From: Diphasiastrum complanatum
Lineage: Eukaryota; Streptophyta; Lycopodiopsida; Lycopodiales; Lycopodiaceae
NCBI GenBank assembly: GCA_029204225.1
Contig: CM055100.1
Coordinates: forward strand, 45,791,870-45,855,869
Direction of reading: 5' to 3'
DNA: 64,000 nt
Position 1 is the stretch's first letter. Every line of letters begins with the position of its first letter. Positions 20,542 through 32,343 of the stretch are shown here, in pieces. The notes beneath the pieces were generated by a model, which worked only from the letters and a program-made list of their open reading frames with translations, ran no database searches and was not told the origin of the DNA. The translations under genes were made by a program, and so were the position numbers.

Positions 20542-22825
20542 ATGGCTAGCTCACCCACTACACCTGCGAGTCATTCCGGACCTTTAGATGAACAGTTTGC
20601 TGATATGCGTGACTCTCTTACTCTCCTCAGTAGTCGTTTCGACCAAATGATGACCGGTTTTACCACTCTACAGACCGGCTTTGCCCACTATGCACTCACA
20701 GATTGATTCCTTACAGCCACATGGACCTGGCAAAGCCCGTGTTCATTCATCATTTGGGTCTCCATTTGGACTTCCATCCTCGTCTACTTCCTTTGGCCGT
20801 GGGCCTCATTTTCCACGTAACCCACCACCCGGTTTTCCACGTCCTACAGCTCCTGAGCCACATTTTGCTCGAGATTTCCGTGATCGGGTACAGCTTGCCA
20901 CCTATTCTGGTTCCTCTGACGGGAACTTGTTAGAGAATTGGTTTGCAAAGCTTGATACTTATTTTCAGATTTACCCTAAGACTGATCCTCAGAAGATCCA
21001 GTTAACCGCCTTACATTTAGATGGACGTGCTGCCACTGGGTGGCGGGTCTACCGACTTGACCCTGATCGGGACGGTCTCCAGTTATGGCCTACCTTTCGT
21101 TGTGATCTTTGTCATGCTATGATTGACCCTCAGTGGCTGAGCCGCCAGCGTGATATATTCCGTAGTCTTACTCAGACTGGTGATCTTTCTTCCTATACAG
21201 ATCAGTTTATGGACCTTTCCTACCTCTTTACAGATCTTCAGCCCACCGAGCTTATTTCTCGCTACATTGCTGGACTTCGTGGTGCTCTACGATACGATGT
21301 CTCTTCTTTCCGTCCACCCACACTTGTTGAGGCCATGTCCCTTGCTAGTACTTTACAGCATAAGTACCCTGATCCTGCTCCCTTTCGCTTTTCCCGACCC
21401 CGTCCATCTCTTTCACCTCTACCATCTCCGGCCCCATCTGCCCCATCCACTGTTGTCCCGACCTCTTCTCTTACTTCTCCCGCTCCTCGCCCTCTGCCTC
21501 CTCGTCCTGCTTTTGTCCGACGTTACACGTCTGCAGAGTTCGCTGACATTCAGCAGAAGCGTCTTTGCTTTCGTTGTAAGAGTCCTGACCACATTGCCCG
21601 TGATTGCCGCCAGCCCCTGCCTACTTCTACTGCTGTTTTCTACCATGAGGGCACTACCCCAGATGAGTCCGATATCTACATTCATATATCTGATGAGCCT
21701 GATCTATCTCCTGAGCCTTTTACTGATTTACTTCCTGCTACTTGCCATGCTCAGCTTGCTTATGCTACCTGGACAGGGTGCCCCGGTCCTCACTCCATTC
21801 GGCTACGTGTGCGCATTACTGGTCGTGAGTATATTGCTTTAGTTGATAACGGCAGCACTCATTCCTTTATCAGCAGTTATGTTCTCAGCCGGATACGCGC
21901 TTCACCTATTCCTGCTCCACAGCCTCTCACAGTCGAGGTTGCCAGTTCTCACTCATTTCCTAGTTCTCAGATGTTTCAGGGATTATCCTACCGCATTGGT
22001 GATTTTTTTGGACAGGCAGATCTTTATATCATTCCTCTGGAGCGCTATGACCTTATCCTTGGTGCTGATTGGTTTGCTTCATTGGGAGCGGTTACTTTGG
22101 ACCTGGCTCAGCAGACATTGACATTTGTTCATGATGCAGTGACCCACTCACTTGCTGGTATTGATTCTCAGGCAGATTTCCAGCTGATCAGTGGGAAGCA
22201 GTTTATCCGCAGCCTACCTAAGGCTCATTGTGCAGCTTTATTATGTGTTCAGCGTGCTGCAACAGATTCTCCAGTGACTATCTCTCCTCCAGCAGCTGTT
22301 CCTCAGGTGATCTCTGACTTATTACATCAGTATGCATTTGTCTTTTCAGAACCTACGACGCTACCACCATTACGTGATGTGAACCACCATATTGATTTGC
22401 GTCCTGGTTCTGCTCCTCCCTCCCGGCCTCCTTACCGTATTTCTAAGTCTGAGCGTGATGAGGTTGAGCTTCAGATTACTGCTTTACTAGATCAGGGCCT
22501 TATTGTTCCTAGTCACAGTCCTTTTGGTGCCCCTGTTCACCTTGTCAGTAAGAAAGATGGTTCCAAACGCCTCTGCATTGATTATCGTGCCCTCAATAAG
22601 TTGACCATCCGTAACCAGTATCCTATTCCTCACATGGATGATCTCTTTGACCAGTTAGGCACCTCTCATCTTTTCTCTAAGATAGACTTACGTTCCGGCT
22701 ATCACCAGATTAGGATGCATCCTTCGGACGAACACAAACTGCGTTTCGTACCCATCTTGGTTTGTATGAGTTTCGTGTTCTTCCTTTTGGTGTTACTAAT
22801 GGTCCACCTACGTTCCAGAATGTGA
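20542..22825 (+). pseudogene. Element B gag, protease and start of reverse transcriptase
   Basis: Gag start at 20542 (MASSPTTPASHSGPLDEQF). A single-base insertion near 20687 shifts the frame, after which 714 codons are open (20681-22825). Counting from 20681: Gag core with [12 protein letters not shown] near residues 121-132; [18 protein letters not shown] near 174-191; CCHC zinc knuckle [14 protein letters not shown] at 296-309; protease with [12 protein letters not shown] near 386-397 and [12 protein letters not shown] near 458-469; RT entry [17 protein letters not shown] near 582-598; [20 protein letters not shown] near 630-649; [13 protein letters not shown] at 666-678, including the first catalytic D. 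The protease motif is DNG where the sister C2 has DTG. A missing A near 22738 then shifts the RT frame. No gag/pol stop codon separates the domains, so a single polyprotein is inferred. Confidence 0.85.
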
Positions 22826-23480
22826 TGAATAACATCATGCGTCCTCTCCTTGGTCGTTGTGTTTTAGTTTATTTTGATGATATTCTTGTTTTTAGTAAGA
22901 CTCTTGATGAGCATGTGTTACATCTTTCATCTGTTTTTCAATTGCTTGTTCATCCCCAGTTGTTTGCTAAACTTTCTAAGTGTTCCTTTGGTGTTGTTGA
23001 GATTGAGTTTTTAGGATTTCTCATTTGTGATGGTCGTATTCGTTTGGACCCTCATAAGGTTCGGGCAATCGCTGATTGGCCTGTTCCCACAAATGTCCAC
23101 CATGTTCGTATGTTTCTTGGTCTCGCTACTCACCTTCGTTGTCCTGTTCCTTACTTTGCCACTGTGGCTGCCCCTCTTCATGCCCTTTTGAAGAAGTCTA
23201 GTGCTTTTGTTTGGACTTCTGATTGTCAGCTTTGACACTCTTCGTCGTGCTGTTGTGGAGGCCTCTGTCCTGTGTTTACCACAGTTTGATCAAAAATTTA
23301 TTGTTGAGACCGATGCTAGTAATGTTGGTTTGGGTGCCTTGCTTCGTCAGTCTCAGTGTATTATTGCTTATGAGTCGCATCGTTTACGCTCTTATGAGCA
23401 ACGTTATTCTGTCCATGAGAAACAGCTTCTTGCCATTAGAAGTGGCGCCATTACCTGTACCGTGTTCCTTTTGATATCGT
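22762..23480 (+). pseudogene. Element B reverse transcriptase palm/thumb and RNase H
   Basis: Continues RT in a shifted frame: [18 protein letters not shown], then the catalytic LVYFDDILVFSKT (Y-x-D-D as YFDD), GVVEIEFLGFLICDGRIRLD, and IADWPVPTNVHHVRMFLGLA. A further shift near 23225 leads to RNase H: KFIVETDASNVGLGALLRQS, with the first catalytic D, and QRYSVHEKQLLAI, with the conserved E. The FDILYRPG-type end of RNase H is in the next frame (23548). The RT motif set is complete once frames are ignored. Confidence 0.8.
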
Positions 23481-23547
23481 TACTGATCATCAGTCCTTAC
23501 GTTATCTCTTCTCCCAGCGTGATCTTAGTGATCGTCAGTTTCGTTGG

Positions 23548-25207
23548 TTGCAGTTTTTACAATCTTTTGATTTTTCTATTTTGTATCGTCCTGGTCGTGC
23601 TAACACTGCTGCTGACGCATTGTCTAGACTTCCTGCTTTATTGGATACCCTTGTTGCCACGATCCCTTCCTGGTTTGATTGTCTTCCATCTGCTTATCTT
23701 ACATGTTCTGATTTTCGTGATGTTTATAGTTCTGCTCCACCTATGTCGTCTTCACCTCATCAGGCTTATTCCATTGTTGACCACCGTCTTTATCATTATG
23801 GTTCTCTTTGTATTCCTAGTTCTTTGGGTATCCGTTCTCAGTTGTTGTCGGATGCTCATTCGTCCCCAGTTGGGGGTCATTTTGGTTTTCAAAAGTCTTA
23901 TGCTCGTCTTAAGGATCATTTCTATTGGCCATCCCTTAGGAAAGAGCTTGTTGTACTTATTCGTACCTGTCCTTTCTGCTTACGTAATAAGTACTCCCGT
24001 GCTAAGTCCGCTGGTTTGCTTCAGAGTTGGCCTATTCCTCACCGCCAGTGGACTGATATTTCTATGGACTTCATCATTGGCCTTCCCCGCACCCGTCATG
24101 GTCACGATTCATGTATGGTGGTAGTTGACAGGTTCTCGAAATAGGCACATTTCATACCCATCCGCAGTACTATCACAGCAGAGCAGTGTGCATGCTTGTT
24201 CCTTTCAGAGATATTTCGCCTACATGGGTTTCCTCGTACTATCCTTTCTGATCGGGATATTAAGTTTACATCGTTGTTCTGGACAGAGCTTATGCGTATA
24301 TTGGATGTACAGCTTTTTATGGGGTCTGCTTATCATTCTACTTCTAATGGGCAGTCTGAGGTCCTTAACAAGATCCTTGAGGATTATTTGCGCCATTTTG
24401 TTACTCCTTCAGGGAAGGATTGGGATCAGCACTTATGTTTGGTAGAGTATAGCTATAACAGCTCTGTTAGTACCAGCATCGGCGTTGCACCATTTTTATT
24501 ATCTCATGGTTATGCACCTCTTTTACCTGGTATTCCTCTTCCTCCCGAGGATACACCCGTGACATTGTCTTCATTTCTATCAGGTGCTCGCGAGCTTATT
24601 CTCCAGGCCAGTTCCCATTTGCAGCAGGTCCAGCAGCGTTATCAGGCTTCAGTTAATCGCCATCGACGTCATGTTAAGTTTCGTGTTGGTGATATGGTAT
24701 ATCTACGCCTACGGTTTGCATGTCATCATTTTATTTAGGCCCATGCTTCTACTGAGAAGCTTGCACCACGTTATTATGGGCCTTATTGTATATTGGAGGT
24801 TCTTAGTCCAGTTACATATCGTCTTCAGCTTCCTGCTTCCACACGTGCCTGTGATATATTCCATGTCAGTTTATTACGTGCTGCTGCTATTGAGGATGAT
24901 GCTCCTCGTGATGCTGAGTTTCCTACTGCACCGGATCTCTTTCCTTTATTTACCTGCTGCTATCCTTCAGGTGCGTTTGCATCATAGTCGACGCCGCCGG
25001 CAGATTTAGTTCCTAGTCCAGTGGGATGGTCGTCCTGTTGAGGAGGCCACATGGGAGCCTATTGATGTCTTTTATCATACACCGTCACTTGCGGATCAGG
25101 CTCGTGCTCTTGCCGCACTTGTTGATTCCTCTACATCAGCTGTTGCTCCAGTTGTTACTACACCAGATGTTGTTCCAGTTGATCCTCCAGGGCTTGCTGT
25201 TACTTGA
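23548..25207 (+). pseudogene. Element B integrase with C-terminal chromodomain-like segment
   Basis: RNase H end (SILYRPGRANTAADALSRL), HHCC zinc domain (HSSPVGGHFGF, HFYWPSLRKEL, CPFCLRNKY), catalytic core (ISMDFIIGLPRTRHG; ILSDRDIKFTSLFW; SNGQSEVLNKILEDYL giving D, D, E), then GPYCILEVLSPVTYRLQLP. In-frame TAG stops occur at 24142-24144 and 24736-24738. After a frame change the last 66 codons (25010-25207) start FLVQWDGRPVEEATWEP, the aromatic-rich signature of a chromodomain, which in chromoviruses directs integration to marked chromatin. It ends at a TGA just before the purine tract. The chromodomain call rests on this motif alone. Confidence 0.8.
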
Positions 25208-25251
25208 TCCAGTCCTTTATGGCAGTTGGGTCTTATTTTTGTGTCGGGGAG

Positions 25252-25702
25252 AGTTATGGACTCGGCTCATTACATTCGCCATGTCCATTTACATTTACTT
25301 TACTTTATGCATAAGCAGGCTTTGGGTTCTTTTTTATTCATTATTTGACATTTAGACTATATGGTTGGCCTTGGGCCCTATTATTGACATTTAGACCATA
25401 TTATTGGCCTTGGGCCCTATGATTCACTATATTGGTTATTTGGTCATATTACTGAGAGTGGGGGCCTTCTTGGAGGGCGCACTATTTTCCCTCTCAGTTT
25501 GGCCCTAGCCACTGGAAGCTTCCTTTTAGGGCTTCCTCTTGGCGATAAGTAGGGATTCTGTGTCATTTGTTACTTGGCTTATGATATGATCTCCTTCTTT
25601 AGTCTCTTTAAGCTTTCTCTCTCCTGCTTTCTAGGGTTAAGTCTTGCTTATGTGATGCTTTCATAGACTAAATCTAGATCAGCCGTGGCTACGTTCATAA
25701 CT
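25252..25702 (+). repeat. Element B 3' LTR, 451 bp
   Basis: Same length and ends as the 5' LTR. Visible differences include CTCTGC/CTCGGC, GCGTAAG/GCATAAG, GGGCCC/GGGTTC, ATTATCC/ATTTTCC and GGCTAT/GGCGAT. Followed by TATGG (25703-25707). Confidence 0.9.
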
Positions 25703-25707
25703 TATGG

Positions 25708-26560
25708 TGCTTTATTAGCAAGAGATTTTTAAACAAGTGCATATTGAGGGAAGCTCTTATGAAAGTGAGCCATTGCAAGTACTTATCACTCTTAATGCTA
25801 GTTGGGTCCCAAACTCATGGATGATGAGTGAGGATAAAATGAATTTGTGCTAAACAACTTAATGGCCTATATTATGGATAAACTGTCAATAATTTACATG
25901 AGAAAATAATTAACACTAAACTAAACTATAAGAAAATATTTCTGCCATTAGTCTTCTTTTTCGAAAAAATCAAAGTAAAATTTTGCGAGCTTGCTGATGT
26001 TCCAGAACTTTTCTGCAGCAGATCGTGATCCACTTCAACTATGAGTTATATAAATAGCTAGTCTTTTTTCGCGCTTAGAAATATAGTAAAAGAAGTTAAT
26101 GGTTTTGCTTATGGGCAGGGTCTCTTTCCAGTTTCAACATAATGTTTGTGGAAGGAGCATTTATGCACAAGGCTCAGTGGATGCTGTATTATTTCTTGCT
26201 TCAAAGGTACATTTAACAATCTTAACTATGTAGAGCTACTATTTGGAGTTTATTGATTAAGTCATCTCATTGCTTGTCAATATGAAAGCAAAACTTGGTT
26301 TAATCTATTATTTAGAACATGTTCGTGTTTTGGTGGTTAAGATTGAACCTGTTCTATTTAAAATTCCTTTTTAGGAGTTGGAACAAACTAGAGTAGATCT
26401 AAGCTCTTGAATATGCAATGGTGTAGAAAAATCATGTTGTTTTCCTCTCATATCATGGTATTTGTTTCTAGAATAAAACACATTCCATAATCTGTGTTGC
26501 CAATAAGTTTGAGCTCATTTTATCACACTTATATCAAGTACCCTTAATTTGCTAAACAAT
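25708..26560. other. Mostly non-repetitive sequence with one candidate exon
   Basis: AT-rich sequence without recognisable element protein. It contains the candidate exon at 26119-26206, listed separately. Confidence 0.4.
26119..26206 (+). CDS. Candidate internal exon of an unidentified host gene
   Basis: 88 bases preceded by GGGCAG (acceptor AG at 26117-26118) and followed by GTACAT (donor GT at 26207). One frame ends exactly on a codon boundary and reads VSFQFQHNVCGRSIYAQGSV then DAVLFLASK, which has no retroelement look. A second frame (FNIMFVEGAFMHKAQW) is also open, so the frame is not settled. The phase-0 donor would fit the phase-0 acceptor of the candidate terminal exon at 50440-50508, which would make most of the window between them a 24-kb intron. 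I do not recognise the protein. Confidence 0.25.
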
Positions 26561-26569
26561 CAAGATGTA

Positions 26570-27720
26570 ATTGATAGCACGATGGAGGTTGTAGAACTAA
26601 TATGCATTGTCTTTGTTATTGCGGCTTTGAAAAGGAGATGGAGGTTGTAGAAATGTGGTGAGGATCTCCTTGATAATAGCAAGCATGTTTGGAAGTCTAA
26701 CAACTTTGAGGTTTCTGGCAACTATGGATAGCAACTTTTGAGAGGCGATCTCCACGTGAGATCCTATCTATGTAGCTAAATGTTTTCTTTTATAGCAATG
26801 GGTTTCAAAGAAAGGAATTTGGTTCAGCCGAAAGGCCCATATGGCGTATGGTGTAGTTTGCTTCACTCATGTATGTGTAATGAGACTCCCTTTGGCACTG
26901 TCAATCTGAACCCACTTGGTTCTAGAAATGCTCCCCACCCCAAAGTAGGACTGAGGTTACTAGTGCTTCTCTCCTCTTCTTATGCCATCTCCATAGATCA
27001 ATGCGATGACATGATGCTTCTATAGTTAAGTAAGACTTCCACTCACCCATTAGTATTTTGCTTATGCAAGCGTTCCAATGAAGTGATTGGAATACTTCAA
27101 TTCTCACGTATTTGTGATCTCTCACTATTCCTACTACATTCCTACCACATTAAAGGTAGGATTAAGAATTGCTTTTGAGCAGAAAATTGAGATTCTTGCT
27201 TTAGCCAAGTTGACAATTGGCATGACTCTTATGTATAATTTGTTAAGAGAATTTAGATGTTGTTGGATGTTGTGTAGTGTTGCCAAAGAATTATTTAATT
27301 GGCATGTAGTAGAAGTTTGATGACGAAGTCTACTAGCTTGATGACGACTCCTTCTAACAACCATTGTTGGAGTTTATCTATGTAAATGCCAAATAGCATT
27401 GAAGAGAGGGGGCAGCCTTGTTTGATACCAGTATTGCTAGAAATGTTAGATGTCATACCAAAGATTTACAAACATTTGCCATCACCTCCTTTTAGAATTG
27501 CCCCAGTTCTTGGTTTAATTCATTTGATACCGCCAATTCCTCCTTGTACTACTACAACTTTTTTCTTGGAACCAAATCATAGGCCTTTCTAAAGTCCACA
27601 AAGCTACCTTCTGGGTTAACATCATCCATATTCACTTCGCACTTGAGTGGATGATGAAATCTAGTATTTGGTGTCTACAAAAGGAGAACTTGACGTAGTA
27701 TTTGCTTCCACTGCAATTGG
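26570..27720 (-). pseudogene. Decayed LINE reverse transcriptase of a second family
   Basis: Minus-strand fragments in several frames keep the order of a LINE RT: FVDFRKAYDLVPRKKL (about 27585-27640), GIKQGCPLSSMLFGIYIDKL (about 27365-27430), a degraded YADD-like LLLHAN/DIIL region near 27290-27330, then ALVTSVLLWGGEHF (about 26925-26980), matching the connection region of LINE RTs. No ends or ORF1 found. Differs from the LINE family at 29766-47818. Confidence 0.55.
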
Positions 27721-29765
27721 AATCTACACTATTTTACTAATTGTAACTCTTCAAAGTTCACACTTAGACTTAATAGTGCACAATTAGTCATGGTAGAGAT
27801 GTCATATATAGATGCTTTTTGCCAAACCTCCTATGTTCAAAATGTCTTTCAAGAGTTTCATGCATCTTGCATAATGAAAAGCCTTAAAATTTATCTATTT
27901 TTCTTGACCATTCTTCATAGTGAAATTTTAGATTTTTACACCACTTTTTTGTATCCAACCACCAACTATGCAAGTGTTTGGTCTCAATTGCAAATTTGAA
28001 ATACCTTTTGAATAGTCTTAGCTAGCATGGTTTTTACTTTTAATATGTAATTGGTCACTTTTTGGATAGCTATGGGTTTGGGAGGGACAAGTTTAAATGT
28101 CGACAATAGATAAGGATATGAAGTTGTTTGTTTAACACCCGTAATATGCAAATAAAATTATTTTGGAACTCTTTCCATTTCTTACCATTTACCTCTTAAG
28201 ACTTCCACTTGAGCGCTAACATGTCAAAGATTTTCATCTTTCTTTTACCAAGCTTGTAAGTTTACTCCTATACATGTCATATCCAAAGTGACATACACTT
28301 TGCAACCTACGCTCACACTCTTTTCTACTCACCCTTTCTTATTGTAGTTTTATTGAATTGGACTTCTACAAATTTGATTGTAGGAAAAACCAAAATGATG
28401 GGCAAGCATAAAGAAAGAAACTTAACCAACTCAATTTCAACCATATAAAACAAATTGAAACTTACTAAATTCATCTATTGACTATATTATAGCTATTATG
28501 ATGATTGAATTTTTGTAATATTGGCTGCTATACCAATGATGGCTGCTATACCAATGATGATTGTCTTTATATCTATCTCGGCTTGTGGTCTTGAGTGTTC
28601 CTTGCATGAAGTTGGATGGCTTGTTTGGGTGGAAGTTACCTGTTATGGCTGTCCAGTTTGGCATGGTGTCGGGTTGGCTTCTAGCACTCGTGAGGAAGCT
28701 TTGAGTTGGTTGATGTAAGTCAGTCGGTGGGCTTGGGTTGGATGTTACATGTTTGTAACAAAGCTCTGAGTTGGTTAAGTCTAATGTAAGTCGAATGGCT
28801 TGCTTGGAAGGAAGTTACCTACGTTGGGTCACCCAGTTAGGCTTGGGACTACGTTGGCTCTATACACCCCTTCTACATTGTGCTATTGTAGCCTACCAAG
28901 GCCCAAGTGCCACCCTCATGCCGCAGCCTTCCCAAGACCAAAGTGCCAAGGTTGGGGGCTATTCCTTTTGCCCCCATCTCCAGCATACTACAAACTTCAA
29001 AGTTGAGAATAATCATTACCGAGCTGCCTTAGTACCACAAACTTCAAAATTTATATTAATCATTACCCAGCTCCCTCACAAGTTCAGTCTCCCTCACAAT
29101 TACTACACATTATCTAGCTGCCTCAGACATTGAAATTTAAAGGTGTCAAGTTTAGCCTTGGCATCAAGATGGTCGGGATGAAGGTTGCTACCAAGGGAGC
29201 GGCAAGAAAATGGAGCTGTACTAATGAAAAGAGTGGAGGTATTGATAAGGTTCATGCCCATCTTGTTGGAGAGAAGAGAAAAGGGATCAATGCTTTCTAT
29301 TTTAGAGGCAAAGAGGGCTGCCCTTCCTACTTTTGTAGCATCCTTGGACATGCCACTTGTGCCACGACTTGTTGCTCTTGTAGCTTGCCCCACTCCATCC
29401 CAGTCAACAATTATTCTCATAAGGTTTGGGACCAAATGTTGCTTCTTCTCCCCTAGGCAACACATGCCTTAGCCTCTTCTTCCGTGTACATGTTCTGGTG
29501 ACTCCATTGGTAGGCAAGCAACTCTTGCTACTACTTGGCATCCAGGCATAAGGGCACGAGTAGATGTTGCAGTGGCTTGAATATTTTATAGAAATGGCAT
29601 TTCATTGAATGTCTCTTGAGATTTGTATATTAAAGAGATGGTGCATGAGATTTTCGACTTTACATTGATGAGTTGGAGAGGATGATGGTGCAAAATGGAG
29701 GAGAGGGATGTACTTTATGTGACCTGCTGATGTGCCAAATGGAGGAGGGGGATGTACTTTATGTG
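27721..29765. other. Two kilobases without recognisable genes; some local duplication
   Basis: 28521-28560 holds GGCTGCTATACCAATGAT in tandem. 28600-28860 has two diverged copies of a segment containing GGAAGTTACCT and CCCAGTTAGGCTTGGG-like words. A 120-codon minus-strand open frame at 29103-29465 (MCCLGEKKQHLVPNLMRII...) has no family I recognise. 29686-29770 carries a near-repeat of GGATGTACTTTATGTGAC. Confidence 0.5.
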
Positions 29766-31653
29766 ACTTCTTGATTTCTATTATGCTTTGTGTTGATGAT
29801 GTGGTACTCATGTCGAGGTCCAAAGAGGGATTGTAGAGACACTTGGATATACTATGTTCTTTTTGTTCACGTGACGGTAGACATTGTGAAGACCAAAGTT
29901 ATGGTCTTCAATGCCTCCCATGCATGTATAGACGTGTTTTTATGGGATGGTCATCCCTTGGAGGTAGTCTCTTCATATACATACCTTGGTGTCCTTTTCA
30001 TTTGTCCGATTTTCAGTATGAGACATGCAGCCCTTGCCAGGTTAGGGAAGGAGCATGCGTCGTTAATTCAATTGGAGAGATTTTGTTTTAGAGGGTACAT
30101 AAGTGATGCATTAAGTAAGTGTCACCTTTTTGATACCATGGTCATGTCGACAGCCATGTACACAGTTGAGACTTGTGTATGGGCCTCACTTCCTTAGAGT
30201 GAGCCAATGTATCCCGTCTATTGATCACTATGTTTTCATGGATGATTTGAGTGAAACCCTCAGTGCCACATCAAGTCATATTGGTGGAGTTTGTAGTTCC
30301 TTCACTTCAAGTTGAGCAGTTTTTCCAGCTCATCATTTTCCTTCAGAGAGTGGCACAGATGGATGGTAGCGAGACAAAATATTCCTACACGACATTCATG
30401 TGATCACGATTATTGCATATTCAGAGTTTTCATTTCTCGTGGTACTCCCACCCTGGCAGTGCTTGACTCCCTTTGTATCTCTTTATCATCGCTTTCGGAC
30501 GGCACACACCACCATGTTTGCCAGTTATATACAAGTCTGGGATGGACAATTCGAGGTGAAACCCCTCTACTATAGATCTCTCTGCATGGAAGTCGATTAT
30601 TTGGGCTCCCCTTTTTGCTCGCCCTAAATATCTAGATATCGGATTATTGTATGGATTGAGATTTATACTAGGATAGTTCAGCTACATAATGAGACATGAC
30701 ATTTTGATAGCATATCCAGAGGACATGATTTGTTAGATCTATATACTTGGGGAGATTGAGAATGAGGACCATTTCATCTTCAGATGTCCAGCATATTACA
30801 AGATCAGGGGAGATACTATTACTTAAATTGGGATACACCCATTACAACACTTCATTCAATGAAGAAAAGATGAGAGAGTTGCATGTGTTGGGGAAAGTAG
30901 GCTTTAGATCGCAACATTCCACTTTTGATCATGTGTTTATTCTTAGAGCCATTATTGAGGAGGCCAGGTCTAGGTAGGAGTGAACGGATTCAAGTGAGCC
31001 TTTGACTCAATCTCTAGGCATCTTCTCCTTCAGAGACTGTGGGACCTCCGACCTTCAATTTTCAGATGACACTATCTTGGTAGTTTTAGTATTATATGAG
31101 AGGGTACTTGGTATGTTTAGGTTGGAAAATTTGCATGCTCTCCAATTCAGGTGGAGACGATTTTTTGAGCATTATATGAGAGGGTACTTTGTACATTCAG
31201 GTCAAAAATTTTGCATGCTCTCCTCTCTCATCTAGGTGGAGATATTTTTCGAGTGATTCCCTACATTTGGTAGGTCAGAGGGTTTCTTGATACATCAAGT
31301 ATCCTTGTTCAGCTATCGCTTCATCACAGAGGTTACATGAGCAAGGAGAACTCATCTCTTGGCACTCATAGGCAGTTCAACAACTAGATTCATATGGCTT
31401 ATCCGTGCCACCACTTTTGGAGCCCACTCACGAGTACATCCGCAGGTTCATCTATAGATTATATGTTCCAAAGAGTTTGGTAGGGTTTGCTTGGGATCAA
31501 ACAAGAGTTCTATACAACACATTTCCTTAAAGAGGATTGAGTATGGGGTCTTGATACGGGCTCCCAGCTATATGTGGAGGCAGGGCGCTTCCAAGGCATC
31601 CCTCAAATGTGTAGACTTTGTCAGATGTGCACATTAGGGGAGGTGGTGTAAAG

Positions 31654-31990
31654 ACCCTAGGAGATAACCCCTAAGATGACAACAAGAGAAACACAATAAG
31701 AGAGACCATGGATCCAAACCGCCCAACCAATCCTAGATCAAACCTGGATTTAGCCCCCAAGCCATGCCATGTGAAAGCTAGAGGAGAAGAGAGAAACTGG
31801 TAACCTAAAACCCAATATGTCGATGAGAGAATCCCTACCTCATTATATTGAGAGTAGAGTCCTGTGCATGAACCCATGCAATCCCCATGCAGGTCAACTA
31901 TAAATAGGTCACATCTCTTCATGCAGTCCTCTTGCCTATATCCGTCACACGTACATGCAATACTCCATATGTCTCAATTAGAGTGACATG
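31654..31990. repeat. Dispersed LTR-like block, copy 1
   Basis: Shares TCCAAACCGCCCAACCA, CATGCCATGTG, AGAGAGAAAC-like and GCATGAACCCATGCAAYCC words in the same order with 55030-55330. It contains CTATAAATAG (31900-31909), a possible TATA element. No coding sequence. Probably a solo or truncated LTR. Confidence 0.45.
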
Positions 31991-32251
31991 ATACGATCTA
32001 TCCTACAATTCAAATGGTTATTGTACAACTTTAGATATATGACTCCCCATTGTACCATATCTCAGACTTTCATGTCTTGAGGGCAGAGGAGATAGGTTAG
32101 TCTTGATAGGTTTGTTTAGTCTTGAAAGGATAATATCTAGCAGTAATTGTTGTTTGGTTATGGAGACATTTATATGCTCCTTTCAGTATTTATCACACTT
32201 GAGATGTACTTACTTGGTCTTATATGCCTTTTGGCATTAAAAGACGTTAAT

Positions 32252-32255
<4 letters not shown>

Positions 32256-32339
<84 letters not shown>
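32256..32339. repeat. (CT)n array, 84 bp, LINE copy 1 tail
   Basis: Follows GACGTTAATAAAA without spacer. The next bases (TTGCTTTCACGGACGAG) begin LINE copy 2 inside its RT. Confidence 0.95.

Positions 32340-32343
<4 letters not shown>

Larger units (their letters stand above)
19077..25702 (+). mobile_element. Element B: complete Ty3/gypsy chromovirus-like retrotransposon
   Basis: Two LTRs of exactly 451 bp, primer-binding site, gag, protease, RT, RNase H, integrase, a C-terminal chromodomain-like segment, a purine tract (GTCGGGGAG, 25243-25251) and the 5-bp duplication TATGG. By eye the two LTRs differ at about six positions, so the insertion is young. Nevertheless the coding region carries at least two frameshifts in gag and RT, further frame changes in RNase H and the C-terminus, and two in-frame stops in integrase, so this copy is not autonomous. 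LTR ends are AGTTATG...CATAACT instead of TG...CA. Confidence 0.9.
29766..32339 (+). mobile_element. LINE copy 1, scrambled, ending in (CT)n
   Basis: Fragments of the same LINE family lie in sequence but not all in logical order. RT palm to connection is at 29790-30197 (DDVVLMSR, KTKVMVFNASHACIDVF, SSYTYLGVLFICPIFSMRHA, MVMSTAMYTVETCVWA). A C-terminal piece with EDHFIFRCPAYYKIRG lies near 30765-30810. An earlier RT piece (GFRSQHSTFDHVFILRAIIE) is at 30900-30970, and another C-terminal piece (GRFQGIPQMCRLCQM) near 31580-31640. The 3' end is GGCATTAAAAGACGTTAATAAA then (CT)n at 32256-32339. At least two copies or internal rearrangements must be involved, and an LTR-like block sits at 31654-31990. 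Confidence 0.55.

Noticed and set aside
21150-21842. 230-codon leucine-rich plus-strand frame
   Set aside because: Out-of-frame shadow of the element B gag-protease, which has the zinc knuckle and protease motifs in the other frame.
23201-24124. 307-codon hydrophobic frame resembling a membrane protein
   Set aside because: Only the first 80 codons (RNase H) are real; the remainder is the shifted frame of the integrase, whose HHCC and DDE motifs lie in the frame starting at 23548.
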